From Sva-07 sp963829585 (lineage in GTDB: Bacteria; Actinomycetota; Acidimicrobiia; Acidimicrobiales; Ilumatobacteraceae), in contig CAWHJD010000029.1 of assembly GCA_963829585.1 (NCBI GenBank), forward strand, positions 62,001 to 126,000: 64,000 nucleotides of DNA. The letters are read 5' to 3'. Shown in pieces: positions 33,918 through 43,146 of the stretch; position 1 is the first letter of the stretch; each line of letters starts with the position of its first letter. The position numbers were made by a program, and so were the translations under genes. Below the pieces are notes generated by a model, which had not been told where the DNA came from, made no database searches, and saw only the letters and a list, made by a program, of their open reading frames with translations.

Positions 33918-35291
33918 ATGTCCGTGACTGACTCGACTCACACGTCGGAGCTCGCGGCAAGGGCCAAGGAGATCACCGAGCGCGAGCTGGCGGTCTACAA
34001 GGAACGAACCAGGGGATCGCAGGCCGCCACGGAGCGTGCACGCAAGGTCCTCCCCGCAGGAGTCCCATCCAGCTTCCAGGCGTACGACCCGCATCCGATC
34101 GTCGTCAAGCACGCCTCGGGTTCGCGCATGGTCGACGTCGACGACAACGAATACGTCGACTACGACATGGGTTTCGGCGCGCTGTTCGCCGGCCACATGC
34201 ATCCGGCGGTCCGGCGCGCCGTGGAGGCCCAGCTCGACCACGGCACGCTGTACGTCACGCCCTGCGAGCTCGACGCCGAGGTCGCCGAGCTGCTCGGCGA
34301 TCGCTACGGCTTCCCGATGTGGCGACCCACGAACTCCGGCACCGAAGCGACGATGGACGCCATCCGGCTCGCGCGTGGTGTCACCAAACGTGAGAAGCTC
34401 GTCAAGGTCGAAGGCGGCTACCACGGCCACCACGACGAGGTGATGATCTCCAACAAGCCGGCAGTCGCGGCCGCCGGCCCGGCCGACGCGCCATGGTCGG
34501 TGCCGCAGTCGGCGGGCATCACGCAGGGCACGATCGACGACGTGATCGTCATCCCGTTCAACGACGCCCCGGCGCTCGAGCGGGCACTCGCGAGCCGCGA
34601 GGTCGCCTGCTTCATCGTGGAACCGGTGATGGAGAACATCGGCATCTGCCTGCCGCAGCCCGGCTACCTCGAAGCGGTCCGCGAGATCTGCTCGAAGTAC
34701 GGCACGTTGTTGATCTTCGACGAGGTCAAGACCGGTCTCACCGCCGGCTTCGGCGGCGCCACGAAGAAGCTCGGCGTCACCCCCGACCTGGTGACACTGG
34801 CCAAGTCGATCGGTGGCGGTTTCCCCGTCGGGGCGTTCGGCGGCAAGGTCGAGTACATGAACCTGATCGCCACCGGTGAAGTGCTCCACCTGGGCACCTA
34901 CAACGGCAACCCACTGGTGATGGCGGCGGCCAAGGCGACGCTGACCGAGGTGTGCACCCGAGAGGCGATCGATGCAGCGATCGCCCTCAACCACCGGCTG
35001 GTGGAGGCGTGCCAGGCGATCATCGACCGGGCCGATCTCCCTGCGCACACCGTCGAGTTCGGCGCCAAGGGCTGCATCACCTGGTCGCGTGAGCCGGTGC
35101 GCAACTACCGCGACTACAAGAACACGGACTTCGACCTCGCGTTCGCACAGTGGATGCACGGCATCAATCGCGGCATCCTGCTGCCGCCGGGTCTCGACGA
35201 GCAGTGGCTGATCTCGGTGATGCACACCGAGGCCGACGCCATGCGCTACGCCGACGTGTTCGCCGAATTCGTCGACGAACTCACCGCCTGA
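33918..35291 (+). CDS. Class III aminotransferase, glutamate-1-semialdehyde mutase-like
   Basis: 457-residue PLP enzyme. The PLP lysine is Lys296 in VTLAKSIGGGFPVGAFGG and Asp268 lies in LLIFDEVKTG; RPTNSGTEATMDAIRLAR and GGYHGHHDE are the cofactor loops. It differs from the aminotransferase at 13457-14758. AGGAAG precedes the ATG, and TACGAT at 33861-33866 suggests a leadered transcript with a 5' leader of about 45 bases containing GCCGGC-ACTC-GCCGGC. It is followed by a D-2-hydroxyacid dehydrogenase gene with its own -10-like hexamer. Not confidently HemL; substrate unknown. Confidence 0.85.
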   Translation: MSVTDSTHTSELAARAKEITERELAVYKERTRGSQAATERARKVLPAGVPSSFQAYDPHPIVVKHASGSRMVDVDDNEYVDYDMGFGALFAGHMHPAVRRAVEAQLDHGTLYVTPCELDAEVAELLGDRYGFPMWRPTNSGTEATMDAIRLARGVTKREKLVKVEGGYHGHHDEVMISNKPAVAAAGPADAPWSVPQSAGITQGTIDDVIVIPFNDAPALERALASREVACFIVEPVMENIGICLPQPGYLEAVREICSKYGTLLIFDEVKTGLTAGFGGATKKLGVTPDLVTLAKSIGGGFPVGAFGGKVEYMNLIATGEVLHLGTYNGNPLVMAAAKATLTEVCTREAIDAAIALNHRLVEACQAIIDRADLPAHTVEFGAKGCITWSREPVRNYRDYKNTDFDLAFAQWMHGINRGILLPPGLDEQWLISVMHTEADAMRYADVFAEFVDELTA

Positions 35292-35330
35292 GCCCGGTCG
35301 GCGTCACCGCCGACTGGGAGACTGCGTGTC

Positions 35331-36284
35331 GTGGCTCTCTTCTGCACCGACACGTTCCTCGACGCCAACGCCGAGCGCATCGCCGCCGTGGCGCCCGACC
35401 TCGACGTCGTGGCGCTGCGGCGCGGCCAGGAGGTCTCGCTCGTCGACATCGATCGCATCACCATGGCCTTCTTCTCCAGCGACGCCTGGCCGGAGCGGGC
35501 CGCGCCGTTCATGCGGGTGGCACTGGAGGCCTCGAACCTGCGGTGGCTCCATTCGATGTCAGCGGGTGTCGACAGCCCGATCTTCGCGACGTTCATGGAT
35601 CGTGGTGCGCGGGTGACCACGTCGTCCGGTGCGAGCGCGCCCGCCATCGCCGGCACCGTGATGCTCTACCTGCTCGCGCTCAGCCGGGACGCGCCGGGAT
35701 GGATGCGTGCTCAGGCGGCCCACGAATGGCGACCGTCGCGGATCCGCGAACTCGACGGGCAGCGGTTGGTGGTCGTCGGTTACGGTCCGATCGGTCAGGA
35801 GGTCGTCCGCCTCGGTGACGCGTTCCGGATGGATCCGGTCATCGTTCGTCGAGCCGCGCTGGGCGACGAGCCCTTCCCCGTGCGTCCGCTCGAGGAGTTG
35901 ACCGACGCGGTGTGTGACGCGGACGCCGTGGTGATCGCCCTTCCGCTCACCGACACCACCCGCGGCATCGTGTCGGCCGACGTGATCGCTGCCATGGCTC
36001 CACACACCATGTTCGTGAACGTGGGTCGCGGCGAACTCGTCGACCAGCCCGCTCTGACCGTGGCGCTGGCATCGGGACGTCTCGGTGGAGCCGGTCTCGA
36101 TGTCTTCGCGACCGAACCCCTGCCGGCCGACGACCCTCTGTGGGATCTGCCGAACGTGATCGTGTCGCCGCACACCTCGGGCGCGAGTGACGGCGCGGCG
36201 CGGCGGGTCGTGGAGATCTTCCTCGACAACCTCGGACGTTTCGTGCGCGGTGAGCCGTTGCACAACGAGGTGCACCGCGCCTGA
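35331..36284 (+). CDS. D-isomer specific 2-hydroxyacid dehydrogenase
   Basis: 317-residue NAD(P)-dependent dehydrogenase. The Rossmann motif is VVVGYGPIGQEV (147-158); the catalytic residues are Arg233 (NVGRGELVD), Glu262 (ATEPLP) and His281 (SPHTSG). The length is normal. GAGACT lies seven bases before the GTG at 35331. It reduces a 2-keto acid or oxidises a D-2-hydroxy acid; the glyoxylate/hydroxypyruvate reductase-like branch is a reasonable guess. It lies 39 bases behind the aminotransferase gene and may process its keto-acid product. Confidence 0.88.
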   Translation: MALFCTDTFLDANAERIAAVAPDLDVVALRRGQEVSLVDIDRITMAFFSSDAWPERAAPFMRVALEASNLRWLHSMSAGVDSPIFATFMDRGARVTTSSGASAPAIAGTVMLYLLALSRDAPGWMRAQAAHEWRPSRIRELDGQRLVVVGYGPIGQEVVRLGDAFRMDPVIVRRAALGDEPFPVRPLEELTDAVCDADAVVIALPLTDTTRGIVSADVIAAMAPHTMFVNVGRGELVDQPALTVALASGRLGGAGLDVFATEPLPADDPLWDLPNVIVSPHTSGASDGAARRVVEIFLDNLGRFVRGEPLHNEVHRA

Positions 36285-36370
36285 CTCGGCGCGAATGAGC
36301 GATGGGACACCGGGCCACCCTGAGCTCGGATCGTCACCGCAGGCCGCGGCCCGGGATGCTCCTGCGGGCG

Positions 36371-37220
36371 TCAGGCGGCGATGGGCGCGGCGTGAGTCCG
36401 GAGCTTGTCGATGGCGCGTTCCACTCGTCGGCGCACCGCTTGGGGCGTCACGCCCAGTTCGTCGGCGATCACCGCGAACGTGACGGGTTCGTGGCCGCGC
36501 AGCCCGAATCGGGCGGCGACGGCGTAGCGGCTCGTGGGGTCGAGGTGGTCGAGCAGCGCATCGATCTGCTCACTCTGCACGTTGCGTTCGGCGCGCTCGT
36601 CGGGGCCTTCGTCGTCGCTGCGCACCATCGATCCGACCGAGTCGGTGCCGTCGCCGAGCGGACGGTCCATCGACTCGAGCTGGCTGAGCATCTCGATCAC
36701 GGCGAGTTCGTCGGTCAGACGCCCCGTGCCGCTGGCGGTTGCGATACGCAGTTCGCGGCTGCGGTGGCCGGGGATCTTGATGGTGGTGGCCGACGCTTCG
36801 AGGCCGCGCTGGATCGATTGACGGATCCACCACGTGGCATACGTGGAGAACTTGTAGCCGCGGCGCCAGTCGAACTTCTCGACGGCCTTGTCGAGGCCGA
36901 TCATGCCGTCCTGGACGATGTCGTCGCGGTCGAGGTGCATCGGAACGTTGAACTTGTTGGCGATGCTCTGCACCAGGCGGACGTTGGCCTCGATGAAGTG
37001 GTGCCTGGCGTGCTCGCCGTCGATCACGAGCTGCTCGTCACCATCGCCGGCGGTGCCGTCGGCGATGCGTCGGGCGGCCTCGCGCCCGGCCTCCATCTTG
37101 ATGGCGAGGGCCCGTTCGTCCTTCGCCGTGAGCAGGGCGCGTCGGTCGTCGCGGCGCCGACTTCTGCCGGTCGCGTGGCGTGCGCTCGGTGATGCGACCG
37201 TTGTTCGCGAGATTGGTCAT
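36371..37220 (-). CDS. RNA polymerase sigma-70 family factor, frameshifted near the N-terminus
   Basis: Sigma factor of the RpoD-related group. Region 2 covers EANVRLVQSIANKFNV through KFSTYATWWIRQSIQRGL, region 3 follows and region 4 is FAVIADELGVTPQAVRRRVERAIDKLR. The ATG at 37220 has a textbook promoter but its frame (MTNLANNGRITERTPRDRQK) ends early; removing one base near 37155 joins it to RALLTAKDERALAIKMEAGREA, region 1.2. The corrected protein is about 280 residues. Without correction only a protein from the ATG at 37096 is possible, lacking part of region 1.2. Lack of the long acidic region 1.1 suggests an alternative, not the housekeeping, sigma factor. Confidence 0.85.
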
Positions 37221-37226
37221 GGGTCC

Positions 37227-37255
37227 AGGATAAAAGACCATTTGCAAAAGGTCAA
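37227..37255 (-). promoter_or_regulatory. Complete -35/-10 promoter of the sigma factor gene, leaderless
   Basis: On the minus strand TTGACC (37255-37250), a 17-base spacer, TATCCT (37232-37227), six bases and then the ATG at 37220. Both hexamers and spacing fit a primary sigma promoter, and the AT-rich spacer stands out. This is the most complete promoter in the window and validates the -10 to start-codon spacing seen elsewhere. Confidence 0.75.
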
Positions 37256-37296
37256 TAGTGGAGGGTAGATAAATCGACATATATCCTGCAGGTCTG

Positions 37297-39567
37297 TTGA
37301 TCTGGATCCTGCTCTCCCTCTTCGTCGTGGCGGCAATCGCGGCAGCGGCGCTGGGTGGACGACTGGGGCGCAACGCGTTGTGGGTCGCAGCCACGCCGAT
37401 GGCGGCAACGGCGACGTGGTCACTGACGCTGATCGGCTCCTCCGACACCGTCGCGACGGGATTCGACTGGGTGCCCGGCCTCGACGTGTCGATCCTCTTT
37501 CGGGTCGATGCCCTCAGTGCGCTGCTGTCGTTGATGGTGGCCGGCATCGGCGTGCTCGTGTGCATCTACTCGGTCGGCTACTTCTCGGCGAGCGCAGCCG
37601 GGATGGGACGGTTCGCCGCCACCCTCGTGACATTCGCCGGAGCGATGGTCGGCCTGGTCTGGGCCGATTCCGTGTGGACCCTGTTCCTGTTCTGGGAGCT
37701 CACCTCGATCACCTCGTTCCTGCTCGTCGGCTTCAAGAACACCGACCCGGTCGCTCGGACGGCGGCGCGTCGTGCGCTCGTCATCACCGCAGGCGGTGGC
37801 CTCGCGCTCCTGGCCGGATTCGTGCTGTACGTCGATGCGGCCGGCACCGCGGTCCTCAGTGAGATCACGCCGATCACGGGTTCCACGGCCACGGCCGCAG
37901 CCGTACTCATCCTGATCGCTGCAGCCACGAAGTCCGCGCAGGTGCCGTTCCACGTGTGGCTCCCCGGCGCAATGGCCGCGCCGACGCCCGTCAGCGCGTA
38001 CCTGCACTCGGCGACCATGGTGAAGGCCGGTGTGATCCTCGTCGCGGTCATCGCGCCGGCCTTCCAGGACACCGACGTCTGGAAGCCGCTGGGCATGGTG
38101 TTCGGACTGGTGACGATGCTGTGGGGCGCCGTCGGTGCGCTCCGTCATGTCGACGCCAAGCTGATCCTCGCCTGGGGCACGGTGTCACAGCTCGGCCTTC
38201 TGATTGCCCTGCTGGCCATCGGCACGCCGAAGGCAACGTTCGCGGCGATGTCGCTCCTCGTGGCGCACGCCGTGTTCAAAGCAGCGCTGTTCATGGTGGT
38301 CGGAGAAGTGGACGTACGCGCCGGCACGCGCAACATCAACGAACTCTCCGGGTTGCGCCGCTCGATGCCGCTCACGTTCGTCGTGGCGCTCGTGTCGGGA
38401 CTGTCGATGGCCGGTGTTCCTCTGCTTCTCGGGTTTCCCGCCAAGGAAGCGGCGATCGAGGCGGTGCTGGGCCTGGCCGGCACCGAGCGGCTCGTGGTCG
38501 GCGGGCTCGTCATCGGCGCCGCCGTGCTCACCGTTGCGTACACCACTCGTCTCCTCGTCGGCATGTTCGGCGGAACCGAGCCGATGCCCGGCCGAACCGT
38601 GAAGCCGCTGCGTCCGGCGATGGCTGTGCCCGAAGTGGGGCTCGCTCTCACCTCGGTCGCCGGATTCGTCGCACTCGGATGGGTCACCGACATCGTCCGT
38701 TCGGCGACAGTGCTCGTCGCTCCGAAGGCCGAGGTGTACTCGTTGCTGCGTTGGCCCGGGTTGACCAGCGCGTTCGTCACGTCGATGATCGTGGTGGCCT
38801 CGGGTCTCGGCGTTGGTGTCGCCCTCGTCCGACGGAAGGTCGTCACCGGGCCGCCGGCGCGCGGCGCGGCGATCGTCGACGGCCTGATCGACGGCGTGGG
38901 ACGTGGTGCTCGCCGGGTCGCCGGACGCGTCCAGCACGGATCGCTTCCGCTCTATCTCGCCACGACCGTTGTCACGGTCGCCCTCGCGGCGAGCGCCTTT
39001 GCCGTCGAGGTCGACCTCGACGCCCTCCATTGGTGGGGCAACCGGGCTGAGGCCGTGCTCGTCGTGTTGATCGTCGCCGCAGCGATCGCGGCGACGACCG
39101 TCAACTCGCGTATCGGCGCCGCGCTCGTGCTCGGTGCTGTCGGGTTCAGTGTGGCAGGGCTGTTCGTGGCCCTCGGCGCTCCCGACCTCGTGCTCACCCA
39201 GTTGCTGGTCGAGACCGTGATCGTCGTCGGGTTCGTCCTCGGCCTCGGACGTTTGGCGACGGAGTTCCCGAAGGCGACCCGGCTCTGGCTGACCGGCCGC
39301 ATCGTCGTGTCGGTGCTGCTCGGCGCGGCTGTCGCAGTGGCGCTGGCCGGAGCGGCGGCGTCGCCCTCGGGCGAGCCACCGGTCCTCGATCTCGCCGGAT
39401 CGGCGGTGGCCGATGGCGGTGGCAACAACGTCGTCAACGTCATCCTCACCGACACGCGAGCACTCGACACGCTCGGTGAGGTGGTGGTGCTGCTCACAGT
39501 GGCCGTCGGGATCCTGACCCTGACCCGGCCGAAGCGACCGGAAGATCCGGCGGAGACGCTCACATGA
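37297..39567 (+). CDS. mrpA: Mrp Na+/H+ antiporter subunit A
   Basis: 756-residue proton-pumping subunit related to complex I NuoL. The NuoL-like core has WELTSITSFLLVGF and HVWLPGAMAAPTPVSAYLHSA with following Met-Val-Lys, the proton-path Lys region; SQLGLLIALLAIG lies in a later helix. The C-terminal part (after about 560) is the MrpB-like DUF4040/MnhB-associated helical domain, including ALGAPDLVLTQLLVETV. Start is TTG at 37297 or the CTG just before it; TATCCT at 37282-37287 is six bases before that CTG. First gene of a seven-gene operon with four-base overlaps throughout. Confidence 0.93.
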   Translation: MIWILLSLFVVAAIAAAALGGRLGRNALWVAATPMAATATWSLTLIGSSDTVATGFDWVPGLDVSILFRVDALSALLSLMVAGIGVLVCIYSVGYFSASAAGMGRFAATLVTFAGAMVGLVWADSVWTLFLFWELTSITSFLLVGFKNTDPVARTAARRALVITAGGGLALLAGFVLYVDAAGTAVLSEITPITGSTATAAAVLILIAAATKSAQVPFHVWLPGAMAAPTPVSAYLHSATMVKAGVILVAVIAPAFQDTDVWKPLGMVFGLVTMLWGAVGALRHVDAKLILAWGTVSQLGLLIALLAIGTPKATFAAMSLLVAHAVFKAALFMVVGEVDVRAGTRNINELSGLRRSMPLTFVVALVSGLSMAGVPLLLGFPAKEAAIEAVLGLAGTERLVVGGLVIGAAVLTVAYTTRLLVGMFGGTEPMPGRTVKPLRPAMAVPEVGLALTSVAGFVALGWVTDIVRSATVLVAPKAEVYSLLRWPGLTSAFVTSMIVVASGLGVGVALVRRKVVTGPPARGAAIVDGLIDGVGRGARRVAGRVQHGSLPLYLATTVVTVALAASAFAVEVDLDALHWWGNRAEAVLVVLIVAAAIAATTVNSRIGAALVLGAVGFSVAGLFVALGAPDLVLTQLLVETVIVVGFVLGLGRLATEFPKATRLWLTGRIVVSVLLGAAVAVALAGAAASPSGEPPVLDLAGSAVADGGGNNVVNVILTDTRALDTLGEVVVLLTVAVGILTLTRPKRPEDPAETLT

Positions 39568-40031
39568 TGGCTCGCACGTCTCCCATCGTCCGTCTCGCCG
39601 TCCGTGCCGTCACGCCGATCGCGCTGCTGATCGCCGCGTACGTCCTGTTTGCCGGCCACAACCAGCCAGGCGGTGGCTTCGCGGCCGGCCTGCTGCTCGG
39701 TGCCGTCATCGTGCTGCGCACCGTGGCCGGACTGCAGGCACCTCGTCACGCGGTGCTGTTGCTCGCAGCGGGCGGTGTCATCGTTGGCTTCGAGGCCATC
39801 GCACCGTTGTTGTGGGGCGATCCGTTGCTCGATCAGGTCGTCATCAGCCGCGACGTGCCGGTGCTCGGCAAGGTGAAGACCGGTTCGGCACTGGTCTTCG
39901 ATCTCGGCGTGGTCGCCGTGGTGGTCGGGCTCGTCACCGCCGTGCTGGACGGGTTCGACGCGACGTCGCTCGTCGATCGAGGACGGAGCATGGCCGACGA
40001 GGCGCCCGTGGATCCGGGACGGTCGGCATGA
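39564..40031 (+). CDS. mrpB: Mrp Na+/H+ antiporter subunit B
   Basis: 155-residue membrane protein with about four helices. It contains the MnhB motif AGHNQPGGGFAAGLLLGAVIVLR (start of TM2), which is nearly invariant in the family, and a terminal DLGVVAVVVG helix. ATG overlaps the mrpA stop. Needed for the assembly and function of the Mrp complex. Confidence 0.93.
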   Translation: MMARTSPIVRLAVRAVTPIALLIAAYVLFAGHNQPGGGFAAGLLLGAVIVLRTVAGLQAPRHAVLLLAAGGVIVGFEAIAPLLWGDPLLDQVVISRDVPVLGKVKTGSALVFDLGVVAVVVGLVTAVLDGFDATSLVDRGRSMADEAPVDPGRSA

Positions 40032-40492
40032 GCGTCGCCATGATCGTCGCCGTCGCCGGCTTGGCCGCGACCGGGACCTTCCTCGTGACGTCGCGTTCGT
40101 TGAGCCGGATCGTGCTCGGCTTCGCGTTGCTCGGTCACGCCGCCGTCCTCGCGCTCCTGGCGTCGGGTGGCCGCGCCGGTGATCCCCCGATCGTCGACGG
40201 TGTCGCCGACCCAGACACCGCGAACCCGCTGCCGCAGGCGCTGTCGCTCACCGCCATCGTCATCTCGTTCGGTCTCACGCTGTACCTGTTGGCGTTGGCG
40301 CGCCGTCAGCAGGTGCTCACCGGCGACGACCTGGTGGAGGACGACGTCGAGGATCGTCGGATCGCAGCTGCCGAGGACGCGGTCGCCTTGGAGTCCGACG
40401 AGACGAAGGCGATCGAGTCGCACCACGAAGACGGCTCCGGGAGCGAGGCGGAGCGGACCTCCGACCACGACACCGGTGAGGTGAATCGGTGA
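40028..40492 (+). CDS. mrpC: Mrp Na+/H+ antiporter subunit C
   Basis: 154-residue NuoK-like subunit with three helices in the first 100 residues, including SLSRIVLGFALLGHAAVLALL and DPLPQ-type loop (NPLPQALSLTAIVISFGLTLYLLAL). The C-terminal 45 residues are an unusual, highly acidic tail rich in Asp and Glu (DDLVEDDVEDRR onward) not found in typical MrpC of about 115 residues. ATG overlaps the mrpB stop. The tail likely lies in the cytoplasm; its role is unknown. Confidence 0.92.
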   Translation: MSVAMIVAVAGLAATGTFLVTSRSLSRIVLGFALLGHAAVLALLASGGRAGDPPIVDGVADPDTANPLPQALSLTAIVISFGLTLYLLALARRQQVLTGDDLVEDDVEDRRIAAAEDAVALESDETKAIESHHEDGSGSEAERTSDHDTGEVNR

Positions 40493-41967
40493 CCGTGGTC
40501 GTCGCCCTCACCGTGGTCGTCCCGCTCCTCGCAGCGGCTGTCGTGCTGGGAGTGCGTCATCACGCGACCGTGCGCGACATCCTCACCCTGTCGGCGCTGG
40601 CGGCCACGACCGGGCTGGCAGCGGCGTTGCTCGTCGCGGTCGACCGTGACGGCACGGTGGTCCTGCGTGTCGGTGGGTGGGCGCCCGAACTCGGCATCGT
40701 GCTGGTCGCCGATCTGTTCGCGGCGCTGGTCCTGCTGGTGGCGTCGGTCACGATTCTCGTCGTCGAGCTGTTCGCCATCGGACAACGACGCACGCCCGCG
40801 GGCGCTGATCCGGCGGTCGTCTCACCGATCCTGCTCGTCCTCGCCGGCGGTGTGAGCCTGGCGATCCTGACAGGTGATCTGTTCACCCTGTTCGTCGCAT
40901 TCGAACTGATCCTGGTGGCCAGCTACGTGCTGCTCACCCACCAGGGACGTGAGCCCCAGATCCGCTCGGGCATGACCTACGTCGTCATCAACCTGTTCGC
41001 CTCGACGCTGTTCCTGTTCGGCGTGGCGATCGTGTACTCGGCCACCGGCACCGTCAACATGGCGTTGCTCGCCGAGCGCATCCCGGAGCTTCCTGCGGCG
41101 ACGCAGGTCGGCATCGGGCTGTGGTTCCTCGTCGTGTTCGGTACGAAGGCTGCCGTCTTCCCGCTCTTCTCCTGGCTCCCGGACAGCTACCCGACGGCGC
41201 CGACCACGATCACCGCCGTGTTCGCCGGTCTGCTCACCAAGATCGGCGTCTACGTTCTCATCCGGTTCTTCACGTTGATGGAACTCGACGAGCTCGGGCC
41301 GTTGCTGTTGGCGATCGCCGGGCTCACGATGATCGTCGGTGTGGCCGGCGCCCTCGCCCAGGACGACGTCAAGCGGATCCTGTCCTTCCACGTCGTCAGC
41401 CAGATCGGCTACATGGTCATGGGGCTCGGGTTCTTCACCGTCGCGGGTGTCGCCGGCGCCGTGTTGTTCCTCATCCACCAGATCCCGGTGAAGACGGTGA
41501 TGTTCCTGGCCGGCGGACTGATCGAGGACGATCAGGGCACCTCGGCGCTCAACAAGGTCGGCGGCCTGGCAACGAGCAAGCCGGTCATCGCCGTGCTGTT
41601 CGCCCTGCCCGCACTGAGCCTTGCCGGGTTGCCGCCGTTCTCCGGGTTCGTCGCCAAGTTGGCGCTCGTCGATGCGGGAATGGCGACGGGCGCATACGTC
41701 ATCGTCGCCGTGTCGCTCGTGGCGAGCATCTTGACCCTGCTGTCCATGACGAAGATCTGGATCGGTGCGTTCTGGGGCGAGGTGACACCGTCGGCCGTTC
41801 CGGTCTCGAGTCGTCGCTCGGTCACGGTGATGGAGACCGCCGCCGGCCTCGCTGTGGCCGGAACGATCGCCGTCGCGGTGCTCGCCGGACCCCTGTGGAG
41901 GATGTGCGAGGAGATCGCCACCGACATGCTGTTGCGGGCCCCATATGTGACGGCGGTGCTCGGGTGA
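40489..41967 (+). CDS. mrpD: Mrp Na+/H+ antiporter subunit D
   Basis: 492-residue NuoN/NuoM-like subunit with about 14 helices. Family segments are TGDLFTLFVAFELILVASYVL with the helix Glu, LFSWLPDSYPTAPTTITAVF followed by LLTKIGVYVLIR with the essential Lys, and HQIPVKTVMFLAGGLI. These residues form the proton half-channel shared with complex I. GTG overlaps the mrpC stop. Confidence 0.94.
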   Translation: MTVVVALTVVVPLLAAAVVLGVRHHATVRDILTLSALAATTGLAAALLVAVDRDGTVVLRVGGWAPELGIVLVADLFAALVLLVASVTILVVELFAIGQRRTPAGADPAVVSPILLVLAGGVSLAILTGDLFTLFVAFELILVASYVLLTHQGREPQIRSGMTYVVINLFASTLFLFGVAIVYSATGTVNMALLAERIPELPAATQVGIGLWFLVVFGTKAAVFPLFSWLPDSYPTAPTTITAVFAGLLTKIGVYVLIRFFTLMELDELGPLLLAIAGLTMIVGVAGALAQDDVKRILSFHVVSQIGYMVMGLGFFTVAGVAGAVLFLIHQIPVKTVMFLAGGLIEDDQGTSALNKVGGLATSKPVIAVLFALPALSLAGLPPFSGFVAKLALVDAGMATGAYVIVAVSLVASILTLLSMTKIWIGAFWGEVTPSAVPVSSRRSVTVMETAAGLAVAGTIAVAVLAGPLWRMCEEIATDMLLRAPYVTAVLG

Positions 41968-42503
41968 GGCTGATCGTTCGGGAACTCGTCATGCCGCGTC
42001 GACTGCTGACGCTCACGCTCCTGGTCGGTGCGTGGTGTGCCCTGTGGGGCGCCGTGTCGGTCGCCAATGTGCTGTCCGGCGTCGTGGTGGCGGTCACGGT
42101 CACTCTCGTGGTCGGCGTCGAGCCCGGACAGGGACGCATCCATCTGTTGGCGCTGATCCGGTTCGTCTGGTTGGTGGCCGTGGATCTCGTCGTGTCGACG
42201 GTGTCGGTGGCCTGGGAGATCCTCACCCCCACCGACCACACCGACGAGGCGATCATCGCCGTCGACACGCAGGTGGAGAGCCGTGCCCACCTCCTGATGC
42301 TCGTGGTGGCGATCACGGTGACCCCGGGGACGGCAGTTGTCGACACCGATGCGGACACGGGCCGGCTCTACCTCCACCTGTTGCACGCCGACAAGGCCGA
42401 CGGAATCGTCGAGCACGTCCGACGTCTCGCGGAACTGGCCTGTCGGGCACTCCCCGTCGCCCCCGTCGCTGGTGCCGTCACGGTCGAGGAGGGTGTTGCG
42501 TGA
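41964..42503 (+). CDS. mrpE: Mrp Na+/H+ antiporter subunit E
   Basis: 179-residue subunit. Two N-terminal helices lead to the conserved segment LVAVDLVVSTVSVAWEIL and the ITVTPGTAVVD turn, which is the signature of MnhE; a cytoplasmic C-terminal domain follows. GTG start overlaps the mrpD stop by four bases. A slightly later ATG would also be possible but would lose the overlap. Role in complex stability. Confidence 0.93.
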   Translation: MRLIVRELVMPRRLLTLTLLVGAWCALWGAVSVANVLSGVVVAVTVTLVVGVEPGQGRIHLLALIRFVWLVAVDLVVSTVSVAWEILTPTDHTDEAIIAVDTQVESRAHLLMLVVAITVTPGTAVVDTDADTGRLYLHLLHADKADGIVEHVRRLAELACRALPVAPVAGAVTVEEGVA

Positions 42504-42757
42504 TCGCCGACGTCGCTGTCGGGATCTTTCTGCTCGCCGGGTTGCTGGCGGGCGTCCGTCTGGTTCGCGGCCCCGACCTGGTCGACCGTGTGATCTCGCT
42601 CGATGTCGCCCTCGTGGCGCTGATGGGCGCCATCGGTGTTCGGGTCGCCGACACCGGTGACACCTTGTACATCGGTGTCCTCGTGGTCATCGCGATCGTC
42701 GCGTTCACGGCCACGGTCGTGGTCAGTCGCTTCATCGAATCGACGGGACGGCGATGA
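42500..42757 (+). CDS. mrpF: Mrp Na+/H+ antiporter subunit F
   Basis: 85-residue, three-helix subunit. It carries RLVRGPDLVDRVISLDVA, the MnhF signature between helix 1 and 2. GTG overlaps the mrpE stop and the stop overlaps the mrpG ATG. Size and order are exactly those of other Mrp operons. Confidence 0.93.
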   Translation: MIADVAVGIFLLAGLLAGVRLVRGPDLVDRVISLDVALVALMGAIGVRVADTGDTLYIGVLVVIAIVAFTATVVVSRFIESTGRR

Positions 42758-43113
42758 ACTCCGTCTCGGCGGTCCTCGTGATCCTGGGCGCGATCGTCGC
42801 GCTACTGGCGTCGATCGGACTGCTCACCTTGACCACGCCGTACGCCCGCTTCCACGCAGCGGGAAAAGCCAGCCCGGTCGCGTTCCTCTTCGTGGCCCTC
42901 GGCGCCGCTCTGGAGGTCGGCTGGGTCGGAGCCACCGAATTGGCCATCGTGGCGGTCGCTCTGTTGTTGACACTGCCTGCCAGCACGCACCTGCTCTTCC
43001 GGGCGACGCATCGAACGATGCCGTCGTCACACATGAGCCGCGACGATCTGCGGGTCGCGGAAGCAGGATCGGAAGCACGCGAACGTGCCGACGGTGATGA
43101 CCGCGACGCGTGA
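42754..43113 (+). CDS. mrpG: Mrp Na+/H+ antiporter subunit G
   Basis: 119-residue, three-helix subunit with the MnhG motif LLTLTTPYARFHAAGKASP, which precedes helix 2. A hydrophilic C-terminal tail of about 30 residues (from RDDLRVAEAGSEARERAD) ends the protein. Last gene of the antiporter operon; followed by 45 bases holding the promoter of the next gene. Confidence 0.92.
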   Translation: MNSVSAVLVILGAIVALLASIGLLTLTTPYARFHAAGKASPVAFLFVALGAALEVGWVGATELAIVAVALLLTLPASTHLLFRATHRTMPSSHMSRDDLRVAEAGSEARERADGDDRDA

Positions 43114-43146
43114 GAAGCACCCGGGCAACATGCGTCTTGCAATACG

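Noticed and set aside
33918..35291. hemL (glutamate-1-semialdehyde 2,1-aminomutase) for the aminotransferase
   Set aside because: It belongs to the same fold and has the motifs, but there are no haem-synthesis neighbours and another GSA-like paralogue exists in the window; the symbol is not justified.
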